From positions 558,001 to 622,000 of the forward strand of contig NZ_SKCJ01000001.1 in assembly GCF_005434975.1 (NCBI RefSeq): 64,000 bases of DNA, written 5' to 3'. The notes under the pieces were generated by a model. That model was given only the letters and a program-made list of their open reading frames with translations. It did no database searches and was not told the DNA's origin. The DNA comes from Parerythrobacter lutipelagi. GTDB lineage: Bacteria; Pseudomonadota; Alphaproteobacteria; Sphingomonadales; Sphingomonadaceae. Below, one piece after another: positions 1-9,573 of the stretch (within the stretch, counting starts at the first letter, position 1; each line of letters begins with the position of its first letter). Made by a program: the position numbers and the translations under genes.

Positions 1-2
1 CG

Positions 3-1178
<1,176 letters not shown>

Positions 1179-1198
1179 TCAACCAAGGAGAATCCCCG

Positions 1199-2035
1199 AT
1201 GAGCAATAGCCCCTGGAGCCACAGCCGCAGCGGCAGCGTGTCCGATGATATCGATTTTGCCATCCGCGGAGAGGACCTGCAGTTCGTCGAAATCGAACTC
1301 GATCCGGGTGAAAGCGCAGTGGCAGAAGCCGGTGCCATGGTATGGAAAGACGCCAGCATCGATATGCAGACCGTCTTCGGTGACGGCAGCGCCAGCCAGG
1401 ATGGCGGCTTCATGGGCAAGCTTGTCGGTGCGGGCAAGCGGCTGGTGACCGGCGAAAGCCTGTTCACCACGGTCTTCACCCATCAGGGCCAGGGCAAGGC
1501 GCGGGTCGCTTTCGCTTCCCCTACTCCCGGCACGATCTTGCCGATCAAGCTGGACAGTGTCGGCGGCACATTGATCTGCCAGAAAGACAGCTTCCTCGCC
1601 GCTGCTCGCGGGGTGGCGATCGGGATCGAGTTTCAGCAGAAGATGATGACCGGCCTGTTCGGCGGCGAAGGCTTCATCATGCAAAAACTGACCGGTGATG
1701 GCTGGGTCTTCGTCCAGATGGGCGGCACGTTGATCGAGCGCGAGCTCGGCCCGGGCGAAGAACTGCATGTCGATACCGGCTGCGTCGCGGCCTACACTTC
1801 CGGGGTCGACATGGATGTCACTCGCGTGGGCGGGGTCAAGACCATGCTGGTGGGCGGCGAAGGCGTGTTCTTCGCCCGGCTGCGCGGCCCCGGCAAGGTG
1901 TGGATACAATCGCTACCATTCAGCCGCCTTGCCGGACGAATGCTCGCAGCAGCGGGCCCGCTCGGCAGCAAGAACAATGCCGGCGAAGGCAGCGTGCTCG
2001 GCTCGCTCGGTGATATCGTGATGGGCAACAACTGA
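1199..2035 (+). CDS. AIM24 / TIGR00266 family protein
   Basis: A 278-residue protein of the AIM24-like (TIGR00266) family, a beta-rich fold whose bacterial role is not established. Typical traits are visible: a DLQFVEIELDPGESAVAEAGAMV start, many Gly-Gly turns (FGGEGFIMQKLTG, VGGEGVFFARL) and repeated beta-strand patterns. The ATG at 1199 is chosen because an AAGGAG ribosome site lies at 1185-1190 and the family similarity begins there. The frame is open further upstream only because it overlaps serS. There is no signal peptide or membrane helix. It sits between serS and surE on the same strand with short gaps, so co-transcription is likely. The family is clear but the function unknown. Confidence 0.85.
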   Translation: MSNSPWSHSRSGSVSDDIDFAIRGEDLQFVEIELDPGESAVAEAGAMVWKDASIDMQTVFGDGSASQDGGFMGKLVGAGKRLVTGESLFTTVFTHQGQGKARVAFASPTPGTILPIKLDSVGGTLICQKDSFLAAARGVAIGIEFQQKMMTGLFGGEGFIMQKLTGDGWVFVQMGGTLIERELGPGEELHVDTGCVAAYTSGVDMDVTRVGGVKTMLVGGEGVFFARLRGPGKVWIQSLPFSRLAGRMLAAAGPLGSKNNAGEGSVLGSLGDIVMGNN

Positions 2036-2046
2036 TCGGAAATTCG

Positions 2047-2814
2047 ATGCGCATTCTCCTCACCAATGACGACGGGATCAATGCGCCCGGATTTGCCGTG
2101 CTGGAGGAGATTGCTCGCGAATTGAGCGAGGACGTCTGGATCTGCGCCCCGGCTGAAGAGCAATCGGGCGCGGGCCATTCCCTGACGCTCAACCAGCCCG
2201 TGCGGCTGCGCAAGCTGGGGGAGCGACGTTTCTCCGTAACCGGCACCCCGACCGACAGCGTCATGCTGGCGCTGCGTACGGTGCTCAAGGAACTCAAGCC
2301 CGATCTGATTCTGTCCGGGGTCAATCGCGGGGCGAACCTCGGTGATGATATCACCTATTCGGGCACCGTTTCGGCGGCAATGGAAGGTGCGCTTGCGGGC
2401 ATCCGCTCGATTGCGCTCAGTCAGGTGCTCGACCGCGAAGGTGATCGCGATGTATTCGAAGCAGCGCGCCAGTGGGGCGCGAAGGTGCTGCGTCCGTTGC
2501 TCACACTCGACTTCGCAGACCGGATGCTGGTGAACGTCAATTTCCCGCCGCGCGCCGCCGCCGATATCAAAGGCATCCGCGTGGTCCGGCAGGGTTTTCA
2601 TGACTATTCGCGCGGCAGCGTGGTCGAAGGGCGGGACCCGCGCGGGCTGACCTATTACTGGTTCGGACTGCATGCGATCGAACACACCAATGACCACGAC
2701 ACCGATCTGGAGGCCATTGCCGACGGGTATATCTCTGTAACACCGCTGCGCCCCGAATTGACGCATGACTCCTCACTCGCCACACTGCGTGAAAGCTTCG
2801 CCGCCGAGGAATAA
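2047..2814 (+). CDS. surE: 5'/3'-nucleotidase SurE
   Basis: Metal-dependent survival-protein E phosphatase acting on nucleoside 5'- and 3'-monophosphates and possibly polyphosphate. The 255-residue length is normal. The N-terminus MRILLTNDDGINAPG carries the Asp-Asp pair that binds the divalent metal. SGVNRGANLGDDITYSGTVSAA is the usual second metal and active-site segment (Ser and Asn). It is followed after 4 bp by an NlpD-like gene. The surE-nlpD pairing is widespread in proteobacteria (surE-pcm-nlpD-rpoS in enterics); here pcm is absent between them. Cytoplasmic; confident. Confidence 0.96.
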   Translation: MRILLTNDDGINAPGFAVLEEIARELSEDVWICAPAEEQSGAGHSLTLNQPVRLRKLGERRFSVTGTPTDSVMLALRTVLKELKPDLILSGVNRGANLGDDITYSGTVSAAMEGALAGIRSIALSQVLDREGDRDVFEAARQWGAKVLRPLLTLDFADRMLVNVNFPPRAAADIKGIRVVRQGFHDYSRGSVVEGRDPRGLTYYWFGLHAIEHTNDHDTDLEAIADGYISVTPLRPELTHDSSLATLRESFAAEE

Positions 2815-2818
2815 CCGC

Positions 2819-3586
2819 ATGAAACATTTCGCTTTGCTCGCATTCTTGCCGCTCCTTCTCGCAGCCGGCGATCCGGCGACCGAAGCGCACCATGTGGTGG
2901 CCGAGGGTGAGACCCTGAGCGGGATCGCCAGTCGCGCAGGCGTGCCGATGGGCGTGATTGCTGCAGCCAACGGACTGGTCGAACCCTACAACGTCCGCGT
3001 CGGCCAAACCCTCGCAATCCCCCGGCAGCGTGTGCATGTCGTCAAGGACGGTGACACCGGTCTCGCCATTTCGCGCCGCTACGGAGTTCCGTTTGAGAAT
3101 ATCGCCATCGCCAACGGGATGGATGAACCATACACCGTCAAAACTGGACAGCGGCTGATCATCCCTGCGGTTATCGCAGTGTCTGAAACGCCGGTCGAAA
3201 CGCGCACAGAACCCTATTTCCGCTGGCCACATGATGGCGCGGTCCTGCTCGGTTTCCAGCGGCGCGATGACAAGGGCCACGAAGGGATCGACCTCGCAGC
3301 CAAAACCGGTGACATGGTGCGCGCCTCGTCCTCGGGTACGGTGGTCTATGCCCAGCAGGATTCCGGACGTTTCGGCCGGCTGATCGTGCTTGACCATGGC
3401 AACGGATGGCGCACCCGTTATGGCCATTTATCGCGCATCACAGTCAAGTTGGGCGATGTGGTGAAGACCGGCGAGCGCTTGGGCTTGGCGGGCAGCGGCG
3501 GCGTCGCAACCCGGCCCGAGGTGCATTTCGACATCCTCAAAGACAACGTGCCGGTTGACCCGGCCAAGAAGCTGCCGCAACGCTGA
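2819..3586 (+). CDS. LysM / M23 (LytM) domain envelope protein, NlpD-like
   Basis: A 255-residue exported murein-associated protein. Residues 1-18 form a hydrophobic signal (MKHFALLAFLPLLLAAG). Two LysM repeats follow at about 22-65 and 70-115, then a LytM domain to the end. The zinc ligands H154 and D158 (HEGID) and H236 are present, as is H203 (YGHLS). The first His of the usual HxH is replaced by Glu (E234-V-H236), so hydrolytic activity is doubtful. It ends with LPQR, as enteric NlpD does. Position directly after surE also supports an NlpD/DipM-type activator of cell-division amidases. The start was chosen at 2819 because the signal peptide begins there. Confidence 0.87.
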   Translation: MKHFALLAFLPLLLAAGDPATEAHHVVAEGETLSGIASRAGVPMGVIAAANGLVEPYNVRVGQTLAIPRQRVHVVKDGDTGLAISRRYGVPFENIAIANGMDEPYTVKTGQRLIIPAVIAVSETPVETRTEPYFRWPHDGAVLLGFQRRDDKGHEGIDLAAKTGDMVRASSSGTVVYAQQDSGRFGRLIVLDHGNGWRTRYGHLSRITVKLGDVVKTGERLGLAGSGGVATRPEVHFDILKDNVPVDPAKKLPQR

Positions 3587-3591
3587 CCGCG

Positions 3592-4692
3592 ATGGAAAAG
3601 CAGAACGACCGGATTGTAGCACCCGGCAGCGGACGCCGCGTGCGCGGGTCTCGGTTCCAACCACTGCGCCGCGCGGTCAAGGTCCCGGTGTGGGGCGATC
3701 TGGGCATCCGGGTTGGTCTCGCACTGTTTTTGATCGGCATGGTGATATTGATACACTGGTGGGACCGGGAAGGACTGGTCGACAATCTGGACGGTGAAGT
3801 CAGTTTTCTCGACGTGGTCTATTTTACCATGATCTCCATCACCACGACCGGCTTCGGCGATATTGCCCCGGTTACGGATCGGGCGCGGCTGGTGGAAGCA
3901 GTGATTGTTACGCCGGTACGCTTCGCAGTGCTCTTCATATTCGTGGGCACGGCCTACAATTTTCTTATTAAACACAGCTGGGAGAAATGGCGCATGGCCC
4001 GCATTCAGGAACAGCTTACCGACCATATCGTCGTGCTTGGCTATGGCGTCTCGGGATCCGAGAGTGTGAATGAATTGATCGAGCGCGGTGCCGATCCGAG
4101 CGAAATTGTGGTGGTCGACCCGAGCGCGGATCGTCTCGCTGACGCCGAAAATATGGGCTGCAACGTCATGGCGGCCGATGCCACGCGTGACGAAACCCTC
4201 AAGGCCGTGCGGATCAGGCAGGCAGCCAATGTGCTCGTGTCCGCCGGGCGTGATGATACATCGATATTGATCGTGCTCACGGTGCGCCAGATAGCCCCCG
4301 ACGTCCCGATAAGCGTGGTCGTGCGGGCGGCCGACAATGAATCGCTCGCGCGTCAGGCCGGGGCCAACAATGTCATCAATCCGGTCCGCTTTACCGGCCT
4401 GCTTCTGGCCGGAAGCGCCAAGGGCGAGCATATCGCTGACTATCTCGCGGATCTCGCATCGGTGACCGGGCGGGTCCAGCTGGTCGAGCGTGAAGTGACC
4501 GCCGAGGAATGCGGTCTTGCCATATCGGAGCTGCGTTCAGGCGGACGCGGCTTGCGCGTCTACCGCAGCGGCAAGGTGCTCGGCTTCTGGGAAGACGATT
4601 GCCAAAGCCTGCTGCCGGGCGATATCGTCGTCGAAATCGTCCCGACACAGAATGGCACTCAACGCGGTGACGGCCATAACGGCCACGATTGA
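3592..4692 (+). CDS. Two-helix potassium channel with RCK (TrkA-N) domain
   Basis: A 366-residue inner-membrane ion channel. After about 35 basic residues come a first membrane helix (GIRVGLALFLIGMVILI), a pore loop with the filter TTTGFGD and a second helix (RFAVLFIFVGTAYNFLI). A cytoplasmic RCK domain then starts at DHIVVLGYGVSGSESV, with the Rossmann GxGxxG motif. The filter is the GFG form rather than the classic GYG, which is common in this bacterial branch. A TrkA-C-like region ends the protein. It starts 5 bp after the NlpD-like gene, so it is probably in the same transcript. Ligand and ion selectivity cannot be read from sequence. Confidence 0.88.
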   Translation: MEKQNDRIVAPGSGRRVRGSRFQPLRRAVKVPVWGDLGIRVGLALFLIGMVILIHWWDREGLVDNLDGEVSFLDVVYFTMISITTTGFGDIAPVTDRARLVEAVIVTPVRFAVLFIFVGTAYNFLIKHSWEKWRMARIQEQLTDHIVVLGYGVSGSESVNELIERGADPSEIVVVDPSADRLADAENMGCNVMAADATRDETLKAVRIRQAANVLVSAGRDDTSILIVLTVRQIAPDVPISVVVRAADNESLARQAGANNVINPVRFTGLLLAGSAKGEHIADYLADLASVTGRVQLVEREVTAEECGLAISELRSGGRGLRVYRSGKVLGFWEDDCQSLLPGDIVVEIVPTQNGTQRGDGHNGHD

Positions 4693-4714
4693 CGCAGAAA
4701 CCGTAGTCCTGCCT

Positions 4715-5119
4715 TTATGGCATATAGGCGTGAACCAGCCCCATCGCAGTGTAGAACAGCAGCCAATATGCCGCGTCGATGAAGAACAGCGCCTTGCCCT
4801 TCTGGCTGAAAAGGTAGTTCGTGCCGATGGCCGGAACGATGAAGCCCAGTGCCACGCCGAACGCGGTCAGGACCTTGGCACCCACCCCTAATTCGTAGCC
4901 ATAGCTGGCGAAAGTGTGTGCCAGCGTCCAGCTGGCAAGCAGGGAAAAGGCGAATGCGCCGCCGTAAATCAGCGCCATATTGCCCTGCTTGACCTGTTCT
5001 TCGGTCAGGCCGACCGCACCCATCCATTGCTTGCCCATCACCGGGCCGTACCAGATGCCGCCAACCACGAACCCTGCAAGCGCAGCCAGCACAATGGCCA
5101 GCCAGTTAACATCGAACAT
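4715..5119 (-). CDS. DUF1761 family membrane protein
   Basis: A 134-residue integral membrane protein with four predicted helices. It begins [26 protein letters not shown], and the GGIWYGP...GKQWM pattern is the hallmark of DUF1761, whose function is unknown. The ATG at 5119 is preceded on the minus strand by GAGGGGAA, a good ribosome site; longer open frames upstream have no support. It converges with the potassium channel gene (22 bp gap) and is divergent from rimO, so the 5120-5196 region probably carries both promoters. Confidence 0.82.
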   Translation of the reverse strand: MFDVNWLAIVLAALAGFVVGGIWYGPVMGKQWMGAVGLTEEQVKQGNMALIYGGAFAFSLLASWTLAHTFASYGYELGVGAKVLTAFGVALGFIVPAIGTNYLFSQKGKALFFIDAAYWLLFYTAMGLVHAYMP

Positions 5120-5196
5120 CACTGTTCCCCTCTTCATGCGGACCCGCAGCAAGGGATAGCGTATTGCGCGCAGCGCGTGTAGAGGCGCGCGCAACT

Positions 5197-6567
5197 ATGA
5201 GCATTACCAAAACTCTTCCCGATCAGAAGAAGGTCGGCATGGTCAGTCTCGGCTGCCCCAAGGCGCTGGTCGATTCCGAGCGCATTCTCACCCGTTTGCG
5301 CGCAGACGGCTACGCCATGTCACCCGATTATGCGGGCGCCGACGTCGTGTTGGTCAACACCTGCGGCTTTCTCGATTCCGCAAAAGAAGAGAGCCTGCAG
5401 GCGATTGGCGAAGCAATAGCCGAGAACGGCCGCGTGATCGTGACGGGCTGCATGGGGGAGGAAGCCGACGCGATCCGCGCGGCGCATCCGCAAGTGCTCG
5501 CAGTCACCGGTGCCCACCAGTATGAGCAGGTGGTCGAAGCGGTTCACGAGCACGCACCGCCGAGCCAGGGGCCGTTTGTCGACCTGATCCCGCAACCGGA
5601 CATCAAGCTGACACCGCGCCACTACAGCTATCTGAAGATTTCCGAAGGCTGCAATCACTCCTGCGCTTTCTGCATCATCCCGGACCTGCGCGGCAAGCTC
5701 GCGAGCCGGCGGATCGATGCGGTCCTGCGCGAAGCGGAAAAGCTCGTCGCAGCAGGCACCAGGGAACTGTTGGTGATTAGCCAGGACACGTCCGCTTACG
5801 GCGTCGATACGCGGCATGAGACGAAGCCTTGGAAAGGGCGCGAAGTGCGTGCCCATATGACCGACCTCGCGCGCGAGCTGGGCCAGCTCGATATTGGTGG
5901 CGGCACGCCCCCTTGGGTCCGCCTCCACTATGTCTATCCCTACCCGCATGTCGATGCGGTCATCCCGCTGATGGCCGAAGGTCTGCTGACGCCCTATCTC
6001 GACATTCCGTTCCAGCATGCGAGCCCGAAAGTGCTCAAGTCGATGAAGCGCCCGGCGAACGAGGCAAAAGTGCTCGAACGGCTCAGGGGCTGGCGTGAAA
6101 TCTGCCCCGAGATCGCCGTTCGCTCCAGCTTCGTCGTTGGCTTCCCGGGCGAGACCGAAGACGACTTCAAATATCTGCTCGACTGGCTGGAAGAGGCGCA
6201 GCTTGACCGCGTCGGCGCATTCCGCTTCGAGCCGGTCGAAGGCGCGCAGGCCAACGCTCTGCCCGACCCCGTGCCCGAAGAAGTGAAAGAAGATCGCTAC
6301 GCCCGGGTGATGGAAGTCACCGAGCGGATCAGCGCCGCCAAACTCGCGGCAAAAGTCGGCAAGACCATTCCTGTCATCATCGACGAAGTCGGCGAACCCG
6401 ACGAGGACGGCGATATCGGCGCCACTGCCCGCAGTCAGGCCGATGCCCCCGAGATCGACGGCGCGGTCTACCTCCGCAATGTCGCCGCGGCGCTGCAACA
6501 GGGCGATATCATCCAGGTCGAGATCGAGGATTCGGACGCACACGACCTGTTCGGTGTGCCCGCTTAA
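5197..6567 (+). CDS. rimO: Ribosomal protein S12 methylthiotransferase RimO
   Basis: Radical-SAM enzyme that adds a methylthio group to the conserved Asp of ribosomal protein S12. The 456-residue protein has the three expected parts. The UPF0004 domain carries its three Cys (SLGCPK, NTCGF, GCMGE). The radical-SAM core carries the CxxxCxxC cluster motif ([12 protein letters not shown]) and [13 protein letters not shown]-terminal TRAM domain follows ([13 protein letters not shown] onwards). The ATG at 5197 fits the family start (short tail then [11 protein letters not shown]). It is divergent from the DUF1761 gene and followed by a 214 bp gap holding an inverted-repeat element. Confidence 0.96.
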   Translation: MSITKTLPDQKKVGMVSLGCPKALVDSERILTRLRADGYAMSPDYAGADVVLVNTCGFLDSAKEESLQAIGEAIAENGRVIVTGCMGEEADAIRAAHPQVLAVTGAHQYEQVVEAVHEHAPPSQGPFVDLIPQPDIKLTPRHYSYLKISEGCNHSCAFCIIPDLRGKLASRRIDAVLREAEKLVAAGTRELLVISQDTSAYGVDTRHETKPWKGREVRAHMTDLARELGQLDIGGGTPPWVRLHYVYPYPHVDAVIPLMAEGLLTPYLDIPFQHASPKVLKSMKRPANEAKVLERLRGWREICPEIAVRSSFVVGFPGETEDDFKYLLDWLEEAQLDRVGAFRFEPVEGAQANALPDPVPEEVKEDRYARVMEVTERISAAKLAAKVGKTIPVIIDEVGEPDEDGDIGATARSQADAPEIDGAVYLRNVAAALQQGDIIQVEIEDSDAHDLFGVPA

Positions 6568-6580
6568 TTTGTTGGATTAA

Positions 6581-6656
6581 GGTGACAGGTGTCACCCTGT
6601 TGGATTTCGTAACACTCTGTTTTCGAGCGTTTTTGCAAAGTCCAACAGGGCGACAC
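6581..6656. repeat. Nested inverted repeats downstream of rimO
   Basis: A perfect short palindrome, GGTGACA-GG-TGTCACC, lies at 6581-6596. Its right arm overlaps a second, longer pair: GTGTCACCCTGTTGGA at 6589-6604 and TCCAACAGGGCGACAC at 6641-6656, which are inverted copies matching at 15 of 16 bases across a 36-base spacer. A direct copy of TGTTGGATT also occurs at 6570-6578 and 6599-6607. The two hairpins share bases, so they are mutually exclusive as RNA. There is no T-run, so it is not a classic terminator. It could be a dispersed intergenic repeat, a protein-binding palindrome or a structured leader. The rest of the 6568-6781 gap shows no gene. Confidence 0.75.
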
Positions 6657-6781
6657 TTCCTATCGAAAAACCCGATTGAAGCTTCGATCGTCAAAGAATG
6701 CGGCGCAATGATAGCGCGGCCGGTCCGTGTAGGAAAATCCTTCCTTGCGAGCTTGTGCAACGCCTCTAGAATTGCGCCGAG

Positions 6782-7198
6782 ATGCCCCACCATACTTCCA
6801 CCCTTGCTGTCCCGACATCCGGCCCCGGAATGCATGAGATTACGCGCGATATCGCTGCGTGGGTCGCCTCAACTGGGATTCGCGCCGGTCTGCTGACCGC
6901 GCTGTGCCGTCATACGTCCGCCTCGCTCGTAATTACGGAGAACGCATCAGCAGCGGTTCGGCGCGATATGTTGCGCTGGCTTGACCGGCTGGCGCCGCAG
7001 GGTGCGCAGTACGAACATGACGACGAAGGGCCCGACGAAATGCCCGCACATCTCAAATCGGCGCTGACCGGCGTTTCGCTATGCGTCCCGATCGATCTTG
7101 GCGAGATGATGCTGGGCACCTGGCAAGGGGTCTTCCTGATCGAACATCGCGCGGCACCCCACAGAAGGGAGATCGCGCTGCATCTCGCAGGCGAATGA
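6782..7198 (+). CDS. YjbQ / UPF0047 family protein
   Basis: A 138-residue cytoplasmic protein of the YjbQ (UPF0047) family, some members of which show thiamine-phosphate-synthase-like activity; the physiological role is unsettled. Family traits are the GPGMHEITRDI start, HTSASLVITENA and the closing DLGEMMLGTWQGVFLIEHR segment with conserved His and Arg residues. The length is typical. The start at 6782 lies just after a weak GAG site and is the first Met in frame. It is followed 34 bp later by a transglutaminase-like gene on the same strand. Confidence 0.88.
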   Translation: MPHHTSTLAVPTSGPGMHEITRDIAAWVASTGIRAGLLTALCRHTSASLVITENASAAVRRDMLRWLDRLAPQGAQYEHDDEGPDEMPAHLKSALTGVSLCVPIDLGEMMLGTWQGVFLIEHRAAPHRREIALHLAGE

Positions 7199-7232
7199 TG
7201 CAACCAATGCTTGTGCCCCGCGTTGAGCCCGC

Positions 7233-8045
7233 ATGACCACTTCCATTTCCGCCAGCTTTGCTTTCCGCACCGAAGAACCAACCGATGTCCTGCTCCAATT
7301 CGAAGCAGCGGCAATTCCGGAGCAGCGCTTGCTGGCGGCGAACACCAGCATGTCCAGCTCTGAATATTGTGCGCGGGTGGCAGCGGGCGATGACATCGGC
7401 GAGCGCATCTGGCTGCGCGTCGATGGCCGGTTCGAAGTCGAATACACCAGCGAGGTTGAACTCGACCGGTTGCTCAGCCCGATCAGCGCTCTGCACCGCG
7501 TGCCGCCGCACACGCTCCCCGCCGAAGCGGTGAAATATCTGTTCGATTCGCGCTATTGCCAGGCCGACCGCATGCAGAGCTTCGTCCATGACGAGTTTGG
7601 TCAAGCAGAAGGCGGTGCGCGGATCATGGCAATGCACAACTGGATTGCGTCGAATTTCACCTACACGCCGGGCGCGTCGAACTCCTCCACCACGGCGGTC
7701 GACAGCTTCATCGAGCGGCGCGGCATCTGCCGCGACTACGCCCATGTCATGATCGCCTTTGCCCGCGCAAGCGGGATACCGGCGCGCTTCGTCAGCTGCT
7801 TTGCGCCGCAGGTCACCCCGCCCGATTTCCACGCTGTCGCGGAAGTTTTTCTGTCCGACCCCACGATGGCCGACGGTTCATCGATCAGCGGCGGCGCATG
7901 GTACCTGATCGACGCAACCAACATGGCCAACGCAGAGGATATCGTAAAAATCGGTGTCGGACGCGACGCCGCCGACGTGAGCTTCATGACCAGCTTCGGA
8001 GCAGCCGAATTCCTTGAGAAGACCGTCGAAGTGAAAACCGGCTAG
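7233..8045 (+). CDS. Transglutaminase-like cysteine protease-fold protein
   Basis: A 270-residue protein with an N-terminal beta region (about 1-90) and a transglutaminase-like core. The catalytic triad is visible: Cys in GICRDYAH, His in DFHAVAEVF and Asp in LIDATNMAN. No signal peptide is apparent, so it is probably cytoplasmic. Members of this family are annotated as transglutaminase-family proteins; peptide cross-linking or amidase activity is possible, but the substrate is unknown. It lies 34 bp after yjbQ and 88 bp before zwf. Confidence 0.85.
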   Translation: MTTSISASFAFRTEEPTDVLLQFEAAAIPEQRLLAANTSMSSSEYCARVAAGDDIGERIWLRVDGRFEVEYTSEVELDRLLSPISALHRVPPHTLPAEAVKYLFDSRYCQADRMQSFVHDEFGQAEGGARIMAMHNWIASNFTYTPGASNSSTTAVDSFIERRGICRDYAHVMIAFARASGIPARFVSCFAPQVTPPDFHAVAEVFLSDPTMADGSSISGGAWYLIDATNMANAEDIVKIGVGRDAADVSFMTSFGAAEFLEKTVEVKTG

Positions 8046-8133
8046 GATCAGGCAAGAATACGATTGCGGTGCATGGCGCGCCCTGTCTGGTCCTGCTACG
8101 CGTTGCCTTGCGAGACATGGGAGATCTACGCGC

Positions 8134-9573
8134 ATGAGTTTTACCGCCGACCGCCTCTTGTTGTTCGGTGCCACGGGCGATCTGTCGCAGCGGATGCTGC
8201 TGCCGAGCTTGTGTGCACTGCACGCCGACGAGCTGATCGATCCCGGCCTGAAGATCATCGGCACCGCGCGCAGTGACCTTGACGATGCGGGCTTCCGCCA
8301 GTTCGCCCGCGAAGCGCTGGAGAAATACCTGCCGGCCAATCGCCGCGGCGGCATGGCCAGTTTCCTCAACCGGCTGAGCTACCAGCCGCTCGATGCGACA
8401 ACGCTGGAGGGTTACGAGGAACTCGCCCGAAAGGTCGGCCCGACCGACAAGGGGCTGGCAATCTTCCTGTCGACTGCGCCGAGCCTGTTCGAACCGACGA
8501 TCAAGGGTCTGCAACACGCCGGGCTGGACGGCGAGACCGTGCGGATGTGCCTCGAAAAGCCGCTGGGGATCGATCTTGCATCGAGCTGTGAGATCAACGA
8601 CGCGGTCGCCGGCGCCTATCCCGAAGACCGCATCTTCCGTATCGATCACTACCTCGGCAAGGAAACGGTCCAGAACCTGCTCGCGCTGCGGTTCGCCAAC
8701 ATCATGTTCGAACCGCTGTGGAATGCAGCGCATATCGACCATGTCCAGATCACTGTCGGCGAAACGGTCGGGCTGGAAAGCCGGGTCGCCTATTACGATG
8801 ACAGCGGCGCGCTGCGCGACATGGTCCAGAACCACATGCTTCAGCTGCTCGCGCTGGTCGCGATGGAGCCTCCCGGTCAGTTCGACGCAACTGCCGTGCG
8901 CGACGAGAAGGTCAAGGTGCTACGCAGCCTGCGCAAGGTCGAGACTGGTGAGACGGTGACCGGCCAATACCGTGCCGGAGCGATTGGCGGCCAGGCCGTG
9001 CCGGGGTATGATGAAGAACTGGGCCAGGAAAGCGACACGGAAACCTTCGTCGCGATCAAGGCGCATGTCGACAATTGGCGCTGGAAGGGTGTGCCCTTCT
9101 ATCTGCGGACCGGCAAGCGGCTGCCCCGGCGGGTGACGGAGATCATCGTCCATTTCCGCTGTGTGCCGCATTCGATCTTCGCGGGTAAAGGCGCCACGAT
9201 GCAGCCTAACAAGCTGGTGATCGGCATTCAGCCGGAAGAGAACATCACGCTCTCGCTGATGTCGAAAGTGCCGGGGTTGGACCGTGAGGGCATCCGCTTG
9301 CGGCAAGTGCCGCTCAATATCGCCCTGCCCGATGCCTTTTCCGGCACGGTGCGAAGGATCGCTTACGAGCGGCTGCTGCTCGATCTGATCGAAGGCGATC
9401 AGACCCTGTTCGTCCGCCGCGACGAAGTGGAGGCCCAGTGGGAATGGATCGATGCGATCCGGATGCTGTGGGCAGACGATGATCTGAAACCCAAAACCTA
9501 CACGGCGGGGAGCTGGGGGCCGAGCGCAGCCATCGCGCTGGCCGAACGCGACGGGGTAAGCTGGCATGAGTGA
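8134..9573 (+). CDS. zwf: Glucose-6-phosphate 1-dehydrogenase
   Basis: Oxidises glucose 6-phosphate to 6-phosphogluconolactone with NADP+ or NAD+ and is the entry step of the Entner-Doudoroff route here. The 479-residue protein has the dinucleotide-binding motif [18 protein letters not shown] at residues 5-22. The active-site signature RIDHYLGKE, with the catalytic His, sits near residue 170. An upstream GGGAGA ribosome site lies at about 8119-8124. It is the first gene of a five-gene operon. Its stop overlaps the edd start by 8 bp, which implies translational coupling. No pgl (lactonase) gene lies in the cluster. Confidence 0.97.
   Translation: MSFTADRLLLFGATGDLSQRMLLPSLCALHADELIDPGLKIIGTARSDLDDAGFRQFAREALEKYLPANRRGGMASFLNRLSYQPLDATTLEGYEELARKVGPTDKGLAIFLSTAPSLFEPTIKGLQHAGLDGETVRMCLEKPLGIDLASSCEINDAVAGAYPEDRIFRIDHYLGKETVQNLLALRFANIMFEPLWNAAHIDHVQITVGETVGLESRVAYYDDSGALRDMVQNHMLQLLALVAMEPPGQFDATAVRDEKVKVLRSLRKVETGETVTGQYRAGAIGGQAVPGYDEELGQESDTETFVAIKAHVDNWRWKGVPFYLRTGKRLPRRVTEIIVHFRCVPHSIFAGKGATMQPNKLVIGIQPEENITLSLMSKVPGLDREGIRLRQVPLNIALPDAFSGTVRRIAYERLLLDLIEGDQTLFVRRDEVEAQWEWIDAIRMLWADDDLKPKTYTAGSWGPSAAIALAERDGVSWHE

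Noticed and set aside
3418-4431. Minus-strand frame of 337 codons opposite the K+ channel
   Set aside because: His- and Arg-rich shadow translation; the plus strand has clear channel and RCK motifs.
5320-6543. Long minus-strand open frame (407 codons) opposite rimO
   Set aside because: It lies fully antisense to a certain gene, its translation shows no domain, and such frames are common in high-GC DNA.
6568-6781. Possible tRNA or small RNA gene after rimO
   Set aside because: The hairpins do not fit a cloverleaf, no T-loop or CCA-type end is visible, and there is no terminator.
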